From CAWBAT01 sp046331665 (lineage in GTDB: Bacteria > Acidobacteriota > Terriglobia > Versatilivoradales > Versatilivoraceae), in assembly GCA_046331665.1 (NCBI GenBank), contig JAXLQK010000031.1, positions 9,453 through 73,452 of the forward strand: 64,000 nucleotides of DNA. The letters are read 5' to 3'. Below the pieces are notes generated by a model. That model searched no databases. It saw nothing but the letters and a program-made list of their open reading frames with translations, and was not told the origin of the DNA. The translations under genes and the position numbers were made by a program. Shown here one piece after another: positions 55,625 through 64,000 of the stretch; position 1 is the first letter of the stretch, and every line of letters starts with the position of its first letter.

Positions 55625-56455
55625 ATGAAGAAGTTGAATCATAAGAGGATCGGGGCAATTGCTTTATTTCTATTCATGAATCTTGTGTTTAGCCTTTCAG
55701 CTTTTGCAGATAAGGATTCTCCAACGGCAGATAGCAAGACCCAAAAAAAGCAAGCTTCTGGTACAGCCAATCCGGGCTCCCCGGATGATGAAGGGTGGCA
55801 TGTCGGGTTTACCCCTTATCTTTGGTTTGCTGGGGTGCATGGGACCATGGGGGCAAAAGGTCATAATGCCAGCGTGGATGCCAGCGCCGCCGATGTCCTT
55901 TCCCATTTTAATATTGGATTCATGGGCTATGCAGACATTCGCCACGACCGGATTGTGATGCCACTCGATTTTATTTGGATCCGGCTAAAGGACGACAAAG
56001 CCCTTCCTATTGATCCGGCAGTTTCGGCGGAAGCCACCATGAATCAGACGATGTTGACCCAGAAACTGGGTTTTCGGGTCGTCAATGAGGAGAAACTGAA
56101 AATCGATGCCTTAGCCGGTATCCGGTACTGGCATTTAGGGAACAAGTTGACTTTGTCTCCTTCGCAATTCGGTGGAGAAATCTCACAGTCGGCCAATTGG
56201 GTTGATGGTGTTGCCGGGGCACAAATCCAATTTCCACTCTCCAAGAAATCCGTCTTCTCGATTCTGGGGGATGCCGGAAACGGTGGGGCGAAACTGGATT
56301 ACCAAGTTGCAGGCTTGCTCGGCTACCAGGTCAAGAAAGCCATGTTGCAGGCAGGCTGGCGTTATTGGGTGATTGATTACAAATCCAGTGAAGGGATGTT
56401 GGTAAATGTTACCCAGTCGGGCCTGGTGCTTGGCATAACGTTCAATGTGAAGTAG
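55625..56455 (+). CDS. Secreted beta-barrel protein, probably outer membrane, function unknown
   Basis: A 276-residue protein with a clear signal peptide (ALFLFMNLVFSLSAFA). The mature part has alternating strand-like segments: GWHVGFTPYLWFAGVHGTMG, IDALAGIRYWHLGNKLTLS, VDGVAGAQIQFPLSKKS and a last strand LVLGITFNVK ending in lysine. This pattern, with repeated GxRYWHLG and AGWRYWVIDY strands, is typical of an eight- to twelve-stranded outer membrane barrel. AGGAGGAAGAGAAGAG precedes the ATG. It lies between the RAYT element and pgl. Confidence 0.7.
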   Translation: MKKLNHKRIGAIALFLFMNLVFSLSAFADKDSPTADSKTQKKQASGTANPGSPDDEGWHVGFTPYLWFAGVHGTMGAKGHNASVDASAADVLSHFNIGFMGYADIRHDRIVMPLDFIWIRLKDDKALPIDPAVSAEATMNQTMLTQKLGFRVVNEEKLKIDALAGIRYWHLGNKLTLSPSQFGGEISQSANWVDGVAGAQIQFPLSKKSVFSILGDAGNGGAKLDYQVAGLLGYQVKKAMLQAGWRYWVIDYKSSEGMLVNVTQSGLVLGITFNVK

Positions 56456-56571
56456 TCTCCGGTTCGAATGATTCGCCCTCATGCCGGGGTTTTGCTGGCC
56501 TTGCTATCGCCGACAAGCGGCGGTTGAGTGGCAAAGCCCCGGCTGGATGGCACCGCAGAGAAAACTCCTTA

Positions 56572-57258
56572 ATGAAAATTGAAGTTCTGCCTGACGCCGA
56601 ATCTGTCGCCCAGAAAGCGGCTTCGTACGTTGCTGAGCAGGCCAGAGCGGCAGTTGCGGCACACGGAAGCTTCGTATTGGCGGTTAGTGGCGGGCATACT
56701 CCCTGGGTCATGCTGCGTGCCCTTTCCGGAGAGAAGGTCCCTTGGGAAAATGTGCATGTCGTGCAGGTTGATGAGCGTATTGCTCCTGTAGGGGATCCGG
56801 ATCGGAATCTCACCCATCTGCGAGAAAGCCTTTTGCAAAAAGTTCCTCTTCCCACCATCAGCTCTACCCAATGCCGGTTGATGCGTCCGATCTGGAAGCA
56901 GCGGCGTGCAGGCTATGCTCAAACACTCCAGAGAATTGCCGGATTGCCGCCGGTCCTTGATCTTGCTCACCTGGGACTGGGCCCTGACGGCCATACGGCA
57001 TCCCTGGTTCCGGGGATCCTGTCCTCAGGTTGTCGATCGGGACGTTGCACTCACTGATCTATACCGCAGCGGAAAAGGATGACGCTGACTTACCCTATTC
57101 TCAACCGTTCGAAATCGATCTTATGGATGGTAACCGGGAGCGAGAAGGCGGAAATGCTGCAGCGGCTTCTTAAGGGTGACATCTCAATTCCGGCAGGGCG
57201 GATCAGTCGAGATCAAGCGCTGGTCCTTGCCGACCGGTCGGCTGCTAGACAGGGATGA
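56572..57258 (+). pseudogene. pgl: 6-phosphogluconolactonase gene, broken by several frameshifts
   Basis: The family sequence is spread over three frames. First MKIEVLPDAESVAQKAA, FVLAVSGGHTPWVMLRAL and VHVVQVDERIAPVGDPDRN. Then MPVDASDLEAA appears only in another frame, and the first frame resumes at YAQTLQRIAGLPP and LGLGPDGHTASLVPG. After that VVDRDVALTDLYR and MTLTYPILNRSKSILWMVTG with ISRDQALVLADRSAARQG lie in further frames. At least three one-base shifts are needed. The enzyme hydrolyses 6-phosphogluconolactone; without it the lactone opens slowly by itself. Spontaneous decay is plausible next to the RAYT insertion. Confidence 0.85.
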
Positions 57259-57319
57259 TCGGTTTCGTTTCAGTTCCAGGAAACACCAATATCTCAAACC
57301 ATTTTCAGGAGGAACTCAT

Positions 57320-58238
57320 ATGTCGGACGGAACTCAGCTCACCAAACGCGTGGCGGATCTCAAGCCGGAGTCTATAGTGACGGACATCCACTCGACGAAG
57401 TCCATTATCTGGAGTGCAAGATCATCCTCAAGGGCGATCGGTTTACTTTCTGGTGCAAAGTTTCCACGAGTTTACCAAGCTTGTCCGTCAAGCGGCCGAG
57501 AAAAGTGACGTGGATTTTTCCACCAAGGAATTTCTGGGTTTGAAGCCGCAAATTCGGGAGGTCATCTTCCTGGATACCGCGGACTTCAGGCTCTATAACA
57601 ATGCGTTCATCTTGCGACGCCGGATAACTTATGAAGACGGCTTCCTTGTCGGTGATCCAGAAATCGTTTTCAAGTTTCGCCACCCTGATCTACAAAAGGC
57701 CGCGGAAATGGATGTACGCCCGCATATCTCCGGTGATTACCGGATCAAATTCAAAGCTGAGGCGTTGCCTCTCAAAAATGAAGTGGGGGGATTCCGCTTG
57801 TTATTCTCCCACAATGTGGAGTTTCCCTTGAGTGCCGTCCACGAAGGGAACCGAAGCTCGATGGCAACGTTGACTCATGTGTTCCCGCCATTGCAAATTC
57901 TGAAATCTACCGAATCCGATTCGGTGGAACTTGTCAACGCAACGGCCGTCGAAGAAGTCCTGCTTGACATTGGGATGCTGGACTTTGGCAAAGGGATTGA
58001 AGCCAAGGCCAATACGGCAGTCTGGCGCACGCGCGGCGATCAGAAACAATTGGTGGGAGAGTTTGCCTTCCAGTGCAAGTTTCAGCGGAGAGATGACATA
58101 CACGATAAAGTAAGGAATCGAGTGGAGCAGTTTTTCTGTTCGCTCCAGCACATCGCCCAGGACTGGTTAGCCCTCGGAGTGACCAAGACGGGGGCGGTCT
58201 ACCGGCTTAAAGGGAACCCTCCTAACGCCCACGAGTGA
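57320..58238 (+). pseudogene. CYTH-like protein linked to the pentose phosphate genes, with two apparent frameshifts
   Basis: The start at 57320 has AGGAGGAACT before it and gives MSDGTQLTKRVADLKPES. After ESIVTDI a one-base shift (near 57385) leads to LDEVHYLECKIILKGDRF, and a second (near 57460) leads to FHEFTKLVRQAAEKSDVDF, IFLDTADFRLYNNAFILRRR and EIVFKFRHPD. The ExK-like YLECK, then LDTADFRLYNNAFILRRR, resemble the tunnel of CYTH/triphosphate-tunnel proteins that bind long phosphate chains. The rest, to 58238, is open. Substrate unknown; the nearby polyphosphate-glucokinase-like gene makes polyphosphate an attractive guess. Confidence 0.65.
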
Positions 58239-58725
58239 AATTTCAAGCCTCATCCGGGCAGGGAATGAAGCCAAATCGTCGGGACGGGGGGATCAAAAGG
58301 ATTTACGACGGAACAAACACAATATCGGTTGGACGATCCCCTTGAAATTCTTTTAATCGCTGGTGTTTTTGTCTGCATCGCTTTCTTTAGGATAGATCCT
58401 CACCCGGAAAATCACTATCATGCCGGGACGATCGTCAGCTTTAAGAAGGTCTTCCCGTCAGACCCGGTGGTCTCATCATTATCTTGGGGGCCCAGATTTT
58501 AGCGTCCTCCGAAGAAGATGAAAACACCGAGCTTTTGGGCCATTTGAACGCAAAGAACGCCAGTCCGGTACCCCAAGTGCTGACAAAAGAATCTGAACAA
58601 ATCCATAGCGACAGCAGTCGCAGTCGAGGGGCTGTGCTCCAGGTTCTGCTTCGTACGGGTGGCTGACTTGACTTCGCTGTTTTCCGATTGAAGACATTCG
58701 TCAATTTTAAGGAGGAAACGAAAAA
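58239..58725. other. Intergenic region, 487 bases, no supported gene
   Basis: Between the CYTH-like gene and the DUF4239 gene. A minus-strand frame at 58441-58704 lacks a ribosome site and recognisable motif. The end holds AAGGAGGAAACGAAAAA, the strong ribosome site for the next gene. Confidence 0.4.
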
Positions 58726-59487
58726 ATGAGTTCATTTTCAATTTCCATAATTGTGTTTGCCAGCGTGTTTGGTGGAGCCTTGTTGGGCATCCTTCTCCGC
58801 AGGGTTTTGCCTGACCATCACCTGGGTCAGGATTCAAAAGATGTGGTCAAGGTGGCGATGGGGCTGGTGGCGACAATGGCGGCCCTTGTTCTTGGATTGC
58901 TCACGGCGACGGCAAAGGGTACGTTCGACACCGAAAGCGACGAACTCAAAAAGACAGCGGCGACCATCATTACCTTGGATCGATATTTGGCCGCTTATGG
59001 GCCGGAAACCAAGGAGATTCGAGAAGAGATTCGACGTGCTCTGGCAGCCCGGTTGGATCTCACCTGGCCCGAGGATCGTTCTCGACGCGCGACTTTGGAT
59101 ACAACAGAAGCCTCAACGACCTTGGAGGCAATCGTGAACAAAATTTATGCATTGTCTCCACAAAATGAAGCACAGCGCCGCCTGCAGTCCAAGTCCCTGG
59201 AGGTCGCCAATGACGTGTTGGGAACTCGGTGGCTATTGCTAACGCAAGCGGGCAACACCATCCCCTTCCCTCTTTTGGTGATGACTGTCTTCTGGCTGAG
59301 CGTCCTCTTTGTCAGTTTCGGCCTCTTTGCCCCTTCGAATGCAACGGTAATTGCCGCGCTGTTGCTCTGTGCGATTTCAGTTTCGGGTTCCACCTTCTTG
59401 ATTTTGGAAATGAATCGTCCCTTGCAAGGGATGGTCAAGGTTTCCAGCGAGCCTTTGCGCTTTGCCTATTCGCAACTTGGCAAATAG
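58726..59487 (+). CDS. DUF4239 (bestrophin-like domain) membrane protein
   Basis: A 253-residue protein with a first helix at about 6-25 (VFASVFGGALLGILLRRVLP), a second at about 45-62 (MGLVATMAALVLGLLTATAK), a cytosolic helical part with FDTESDELKKTAATIITLDR, LAAYGPE and EEIRRAL, and two helices near the C-terminus (LVMTVFWLSVLFVSFGLFAP, VIAALLLCAISVSGSTFLIL) followed by NRPLQGMVKVS. This order is characteristic of DUF4239. The function of the family is not established. It is 21 bases before the antiporter gene. Confidence 0.82.
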   Translation: MSSFSISIIVFASVFGGALLGILLRRVLPDHHLGQDSKDVVKVAMGLVATMAALVLGLLTATAKGTFDTESDELKKTAATIITLDRYLAAYGPETKEIREEIRRALAARLDLTWPEDRSRRATLDTTEASTTLEAIVNKIYALSPQNEAQRRLQSKSLEVANDVLGTRWLLLTQAGNTIPFPLLVMTVFWLSVLFVSFGLFAPSNATVIAALLLCAISVSGSTFLILEMNRPLQGMVKVSSEPLRFAYSQLGK

Positions 59488-59508
59488 GCGGCCCGAAGTG
59501 AGACCTCA

Positions 59509-60729
59509 ATGATGACCGTCATCGCGATTTTCTTTATCTTGGTTTTTTTCTACAGCTTGGGTTCCAGGAAACTCGAGCAAACAGCGTTGACGGCTCCGAT
59601 GCTCTTTACGGCAGCCGGAATTGCATGCTTTTTCATACTGCCCGGACTTCGCGGCCAATCCTTCAATCGCAATGTCTCACTTTGGATCACCGAGTTGGGC
59701 TTGGTCTTTCTCTTATATACCGATGCCAGCCGTACCGATCTAAAGGTATTAAAAAATATTCAGAACTTGCCCGCCCGGCTCTTGAGTGTTGGTATGCTGC
59801 TAACCCTCCTGCTTGGGGCGGTTGGTGCCCGCCTTATCCTTCCTCAGCTCTCCTGGTGGGAAGCCGGAATTCTAGCCGCCATTCTTGCCCCGACGGATGC
59901 CGGCCTCGGTCAGGTGATTGTCTCCAGCCCGCTAGTGCCCATGCGGATTCGTCAAGCGCTCAACGTGGAAGCGGGGCTCAACGACGGGCTGTCCGTGCCT
60001 TTTATGCTGTTCTTCATTGCTCTGGCTGTGGCCAGTGGAAAAAGTCCGGATGCGCGTTTGGGAAATTTCATCCTCGCGCAGCTGGGGGTTGGCATCCTCA
60101 TCGGTCTGGGAATTGGACTGGCGGGAGGATACCTCTTGAGTTTTGCAGCCCGCGCAAAATCCATGGCGGCGTCTTACCAACAAATTGGGGTGGTTACCCT
60201 GCCAATCCTTTGCGCCATTGCCTCCGAAGCCGCCGGAGCGAGCATGTTCATAGCGGCCTTTGTGGCTGGCTTGGCAGTCCAAGTCCATTTTCGAGAGGCC
60301 GGGCAACACAGCGTCGAATTTGCCGAAGAGTGGGGCCAATTAATTAACCTTTTTGTCTTTTATCTGTTTGGGATGCTGGGTGTACCATCGGCACGCGACT
60401 TTACTCTGGCCGTGGTGGGCTACGCTTTGTTCAGCCTTACTGTCGCAAGAATGCTGCCTGTAACTCTGGCCCTCTGGGGAACTGGACTGAGTCGGGCCAG
60501 CGTGATTTTCATGGGATGGTTTGGCCCGCGAGGGCTGGCTTCAATTGTGCTTGGGCTGGTTTATCTGGAACATGAAACGCATTTGCCTGGAGAAGCCACA
60601 ATGCGGCTGGCGGTTATCGCCACCGTGTCGCTGAGTATTTTGGCACACGGTTTGAGCGCCAAACCCGGTATCAGTGTTTATGAGAAGAGATTGGCGATGT
60701 TGGCTGACAGTGCCCCGGAGCGAACATGA
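59509..60729 (+). CDS. Cation:proton antiporter (CPA1-like)
   Basis: A 406-residue protein with about twelve helices, opening with TVIAIFFILVFFYSLGSR and containing ILAPTDAGLGQVIVSSPLVP, NVEAGLNDGLSVPFMLFF and MFIAAFVAGLAVQVHF. The PTDAGLG and EAGLNDG motifs are the ion-binding core of Na+/H+ exchangers; the second is usually ExxxND with acidic residue and here reads EAGLND. The protein lacks a regulatory C-terminal TrkA domain. It would exchange Na+ or K+ for protons. Confidence 0.87.
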   Translation: MMTVIAIFFILVFFYSLGSRKLEQTALTAPMLFTAAGIACFFILPGLRGQSFNRNVSLWITELGLVFLLYTDASRTDLKVLKNIQNLPARLLSVGMLLTLLLGAVGARLILPQLSWWEAGILAAILAPTDAGLGQVIVSSPLVPMRIRQALNVEAGLNDGLSVPFMLFFIALAVASGKSPDARLGNFILAQLGVGILIGLGIGLAGGYLLSFAARAKSMAASYQQIGVVTLPILCAIASEAAGASMFIAAFVAGLAVQVHFREAGQHSVEFAEEWGQLINLFVFYLFGMLGVPSARDFTLAVVGYALFSLTVARMLPVTLALWGTGLSRASVIFMGWFGPRGLASIVLGLVYLEHETHLPGEATMRLAVIATVSLSILAHGLSAKPGISVYEKRLAMLADSAPERT

Positions 60730-60814
60730 GACTGTTCTTTGTTCCCCGAGAATGTCAATGTAGAAAGAGTGATAGGTGCGCGTCGGTTAAGTTTGTGAGG
60801 CGTTCATTTCCCGT

Positions 60815-60834
60815 CTTCACCAAGTATGGTGAAG
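60815..60834. repeat. Short perfect inverted repeat before the PHP-domain gene
   Basis: CTTCACC and GGTGAAG flank a 6-base loop, about 62 bases upstream of the likely start. There is no T-run, so it is more likely an operator or leader hairpin than a terminator. Confidence 0.3.
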
Positions 60835-60896
60835 CTGATCGTAACCTGAGGCATTGAACTGGTCTCTTGAAAAACAGTATTCCGGACCGTTCCCGA

Positions 60897-62108
60897 ATGC
60901 GGAGTAACGCTAAAATCTTAACAGCACTCAGTGTGTTATTGCTGGGTTGCTACCTAATCTCAGGGATTAGATACGCCACTTATCACCCCCATCGATCGGC
61001 CAACTATTTATGGGGTGCCTACCACGTGCATTCCACCATGTCTGATGGGTTGCATTCGGCGGAAGAGATTGCGCGTCAGGCCCAAATCGCCGGGGTGAAC
61101 CTGGTGCTGCTCACGGATCACGGGGCCCCGAATCTCAGCTCCACTGTCTATCGCAGGGTCATTGGGGACGTCATCATTGCCGGAGGATCGGAAGTTCAGC
61201 TTGCTGAGGGTCGCCTGACTTTTTTTGGAGCCCGCGGGATACCCCAGCTTCGCTTGTCTTCACTTCCACCGGAAGCCATTCATGACATCAGTGGCAGGGG
61301 CGGCTTCCCGATCCTTGCCTATCCCGAAGATCCCGAATTTGGCTGGAAATATTGGGAATCAGACTTGTCTCCCAGCGGAATTGAAATTTTGAACCTGTTT
61401 ACGACTTTGCGCTGTTCGTCCCTTTGGGACAAGCTGGGGCTTGCCCTTTACTATCCTTTTTCCCGCTATTACTTCATGAAACTCATTTCTTTCTCCCCGG
61501 GATCGATGGAACGCTGGGACGGTTTTCTGCAAACGCGCAAAACCTGGGGGCTCCTGGCGACTGATGCTCATGGGGGATTTCGGATTGGCAGGTGGCTAAA
61601 GGCAGAGCTTCCCTCCTATGCGGACGCCTTCTCATTTGTTGGGTTGGGAATTGATAAACGATACGTCTCGAACCCGGAGGCAGCGGTGCGAAAAGGAGAT
61701 TTTTTTAATTGCCTTCGCGGGGCCGGGGAGCCCGAGCGCTTTGATTTCTTTGCTGTTTATGGCCGGAATATCTACAACCCAGGAAGCAACACCCCTCTCC
61801 ATTCGAACCTGAAGGTTGAGGTGCAAGATCGAAACCAACGGGTGTGGCTGGTTCTCAAGAAGAATGGCGCCAAGATATTGGAGACGGTCGGCAATCACTT
61901 GGAGCTTCTCGAAGCTGAATACGGGGTCTATCGCGTCGAAGTCTTTCTTGAAGACCATCCCTTGCTGCCGGCGGATGTGCCATGGATTGTGTCCAACCCG
62001 ATCTTTGTTGGATCCAAACGGAATGAGCTCTTCTCATCCATGGCGGCGCGCCGGAGTCGAAGATTCAAAGGCAAGCTGGTTAGCGGGATGATTCCTCCAC
62101 AAGGATGA
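60897..62108 (+). CDS. PHP-domain metal-dependent phosphoesterase-like protein, membrane anchored
   Basis: About 403 residues. A hydrophobic N-terminus (ILTALSVLLLGCYLISGI) is a likely signal anchor. The PHP domain begins with AYHVHSTMSDGLHSAEEIAR (HxH, first metal site) and continues with LVLLTDHGAP and FGARGIPQL; a later TDAHGGFRIGRW supplies another metal ligand. PHP domains bind two or three metals and cut phosphoesters; the C-terminal 130 residues form a beta-rich domain. The frame opens with TTG at 60867; the ATG at 60897 is preferred although no clear ribosome site precedes either. Confidence 0.78.
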   Translation: MRSNAKILTALSVLLLGCYLISGIRYATYHPHRSANYLWGAYHVHSTMSDGLHSAEEIARQAQIAGVNLVLLTDHGAPNLSSTVYRRVIGDVIIAGGSEVQLAEGRLTFFGARGIPQLRLSSLPPEAIHDISGRGGFPILAYPEDPEFGWKYWESDLSPSGIEILNLFTTLRCSSLWDKLGLALYYPFSRYYFMKLISFSPGSMERWDGFLQTRKTWGLLATDAHGGFRIGRWLKAELPSYADAFSFVGLGIDKRYVSNPEAAVRKGDFFNCLRGAGEPERFDFFAVYGRNIYNPGSNTPLHSNLKVEVQDRNQRVWLVLKKNGAKILETVGNHLELLEAEYGVYRVEVFLEDHPLLPADVPWIVSNPIFVGSKRNELFSSMAARRSRRFKGKLVSGMIPPQG

Positions 62109-62310
62109 CTCAATTTCCGGTAAGCACGCTCAGACAAAGAAGGTCTGGAGAGTGTTGGTAGACCAGCGTCGGTGCGATAATATTTGCCAATTACTTGTTG
62201 CGGGAACGTCAGAATTCTAGACGCGAATGAAGGGAAATCCAGTTTTCCTATTCAAATGCGACGGGAATGCCTGATCATCGGCCGCCATCTTAGTCAAGCG
62301 GGGGATCGCG

Positions 62311-62988
62311 ATGAATGTCCTGACCATTGATATCGGTGGAACCAATGTCAAAATGCTCGTTTCCGGGCAGGCTGAACCGCGAAAATTTCCCTCGGGGCCA
62401 AGCATGGACCCAGGCCAACTGATTGCCGGGATCAAAGAGGCAACTAACGGCTGGAGATACGACGTTGTGTCCATTGGCTTCCCCGGACCCATTTTGCGCG
62501 GGAAGATCGTTTCTGAGCCGCATAATCTCGGGAAAGGATGGGTTGGATTTAATTTTGAACGAGCCTTGGGGTGTCCGGTAAAACTTATCAACGATGCCGC
62601 CATGCAGGCCTTCGGCAGTTACCAGGGCGGAAAGATGTTATTCCTCGGACTCGGCACGGGGTTGGGCTGTGCCATGGTTGTGGATGGGATCATCGAGCCG
62701 ATGGAGTTGGGACACCTGCCCTATAAGAAGGCGACCTACGAAGATTACATTGGCCTTCGAGGCTTGGAAAAGGCAGGCAAGAAAAAATGGCGGCGCCATG
62801 TCGAGGACATTGTGGCTCGTCTCGCCGCCGCTCTCGAACCTGATGACGTTGTGCTTGGCGGCGGCAATGTCAAAAAGTTGAAATCGCTTCCTCCCGGATG
62901 CCGAGCTGGAAACAATGCCAATGCTTTTCTCGGCGGGTTTCGATTGTGGGACCAGGTTCCCGGGGCAGACGACGCCATTAAAACATAG
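62311..62988 (+). CDS. ROK-family polyphosphate-glucokinase-like kinase
   Basis: A 225-residue kinase. MNVLTIDIGGTNVKMLVSG is the phosphate-binding loop; LINDAAMQAFGSYQGGK and FLGLGTGLGCAMVVDGIIEP are the conserved ROK segments; MELGHLPYKKATYEDYIGLRGLEKAGKKKW resembles polyphosphate-dependent glucokinases (ELGH, then GLxxxGKxKW). The CxCGxxGC zinc motif of regulatory ROK proteins is absent. It would make glucose 6-phosphate from glucose using ATP or polyphosphate. A GGGGG-rich ribosome site precedes the ATG. This completes the sugar-phosphate block. Confidence 0.87.
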   Translation: MNVLTIDIGGTNVKMLVSGQAEPRKFPSGPSMDPGQLIAGIKEATNGWRYDVVSIGFPGPILRGKIVSEPHNLGKGWVGFNFERALGCPVKLINDAAMQAFGSYQGGKMLFLGLGTGLGCAMVVDGIIEPMELGHLPYKKATYEDYIGLRGLEKAGKKKWRRHVEDIVARLAAALEPDDVVLGGGNVKKLKSLPPGCRAGNNANAFLGGFRLWDQVPGADDAIKT

Positions 62989-63913
62989 CTAGACTGGGGC
63001 CGACCCGATTCGAATTGCATTTCAGATTGATCAATTGCCATAGCCGCAGATCCAAAAAGGAATCCATAGCTTCGTCTTCCCCTGCTGGTGCGATCTACTT
63101 ACCTTGTACGGGCTGCTGTTTCTCCGCTTCATTCGGGTTAATTCGCTCGTTTCTGTGGGTGAAATCAACATTTCCTGGTTAGCTTTGCTGCTGCCCTCCT
63201 CCATCGATTCCCACCAAAGTGATAGACAGTGTTTGAGGTTTCCTCAGGTCGTAATTCCAGGCTCCCTGTTTGGATGGACTCTTGCTTCGAGAAGCCCGGA
63301 CTATTGCATCACTTGCCCCCAATACGGATGTCATGGTAGCCTTTTTAAAAATGGGTTTTGCCTCTCTTAACTGGGATCTCAAGCAATTTCAAACCACGAC
63401 AGGTTGACACTGCAAATGGCAGAGTCCACTTCGGCTCCCAAGCCGGGTTCAAATCAGTGCCAGAGCTGTGGAATTTTGCGAACGTCAGTAATCCTGATAC
63501 TCCAGAACAAGTCAAGTTGAAGGACTGGTTATTTTATGCCTTTGCCAGGTTCACTGGAGTTTGTCGTTTTTGTTGAAACGGTCGTCTGGAGCTGGGTTCT
63601 AGTTTCCAGCACCATAAACTTTCTTGGGTTGGCTTCCTGCGCTGGTCTTCAGCAATAACCGACCCTTCTGCAGGCGTCTATTCGAAAGGATGATGGCTGT
63701 GGCTGAATCGAAAAGTCCTGCCTGGTCAATCTCCGCCTCTGTCAGAATTTTCCAAGAGATTCAATCCAAACAAGTAGGTTTTTTCAGGAAGTCATCGAGA
63801 ATGCATCCTTGCGTCCCAAATCGCATGGCGGTTGCTGATCGCGGCAAAGAGCGGACAGGGATGAAGAACTCTTCGAGTGTCAAAGAAATAATACCTGATC
63901 AAAGGAGACATTT
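62989..63913. other. Gene-poor stretch, 925 bases, no supported gene
   Basis: Several short frames exist on both strands (for instance 63104-63370 and 63358-63576), but none has a ribosome site, a recognisable motif or a coding-like composition. The last bases hold AAAGGAGACATTT, the ribosome site for the gene at the edge. Confidence 0.4.
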
Positions 63914-64000
63914 ATGGCAGAAACAAATACCAAGCTCGACTTCGAACATCTTTCAGTCTCCGATGTACTCAAGCAATTAGGTGTTGGACCCCAAGTCGGG
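63914..64000 (+). CDS. Probable P-type cation ATPase, first 29 residues, runs off the right edge
   Basis: AAAGGAGACATTT precedes the ATG at 63914. The translation MAETNTKLDFEHLSVSDVLK, then QLGVGPQVG, resembles the cytosolic N-terminal domain of P-type cation or proton ATPases (LSVxEVLxxLxVxPxxGL). Only 29 codons are in the window, so the catalytic DKTGT region is not seen. The family assignment rests on this N-terminal pattern alone. Confidence 0.5.
   Translation, partial: MAETNTKLDFEHLSVSDVLKQLGVGPQVG

Noticed and set aside
56461..56480. tRNA T-loop-like GGTTCGAATG
   Set aside because: No acceptor stem, anticodon arm or D arm can be built around it.
58441..58704. Minus-strand frame of 87 codons between the CYTH-like and DUF4239 genes
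   Set aside because: Hydrophobic stretch only, no start signal and no recognised family.
62989..63913. Short frames in the gene-poor stretch before the right edge
   Set aside because: None has a ribosome site or motif; the frame at 63624-63980 overlaps the probable ATPase start in another frame.

Overview
The window looks like a chromosomal segment of an Acidobacteriota member. It carries two genes of the acidobacterial VWFA-related family (33670-35802 and 40456-41562), a carboxypeptidase-regulatory-like/TonB-dependent receptor of the Oar type (35845-39253, decayed), a TadE-TadE-TadG trio, and many secreted proteins typical of that phylum. Base composition is mid-range. No rRNA, tRNA or CRISPR was seen.

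Layout. 1-5.6 kb: end of an RNB-domain ribonuclease, a GH116-like glycosidase, a small CxxCxC protein, then a decayed patch (frameshifted YncE-like beta-propeller, a duplicated scrap of an MFS gene, a small PilZ-like gene). 5.7-18 kb: the most coherent block. An NtrC-type two-component system faces a long operon (TolC-type outer membrane factor, membrane fusion lipoprotein, CzcA-like RND pump, DUF190 PII-like protein, fused ABC permease, ABC ATPase with an AAA-associated tail). A sigma-54 type -24/-12 sequence and an upstream inverted repeat lie in the divergent intergenic region. 18-30 kb: MFS transporter, QueG/reductive-dehalogenase-like iron-sulfur protein, TPR membrane protein, Tad genes, 1-Cys peroxiredoxin, a broken PAP2 phosphatase and a coiled-coil protein. 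30-42 kb: an OmpR-type two-component system, secreted acidobacterial proteins, the decayed TonB receptor, an LTxxQ/Spy-like protein and an SUMF1-domain protein.

42.6-64 kb is a central-carbon neighbourhood: phosphoketolase, a potassium-channel-like protein, a FUSC-like protein, a histidine phosphatase, phosphoglucomutase, glucose-6-phosphate isomerase (one apparent frameshift), 6-phosphogluconate dehydrogenase, glucose-6-phosphate dehydrogenase, 6-phosphogluconolactonase (several frameshifts), a CYTH-like protein (two frameshifts), DUF4239, a cation:proton antiporter, a PHP-domain protein, a polyphosphate-glucokinase-like ROK kinase, and at the right edge the start of a probable P-type ATPase. 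Together these would channel glucose through the oxidative pentose phosphate route and phosphoketolase to acetyl phosphate. A REP-associated tyrosine transposase (RAYT) element plus a truncated second copy is inserted between zwf and pgl.

A striking general property is the number of reading frames broken by one-base shifts (YncE-like, RND N-terminus, PAP2, TonB receptor, pgi, pgl, CYTH-like), while long neighbouring genes are intact. Whether this is gene decay or sequence error cannot be settled from the sequence alone.
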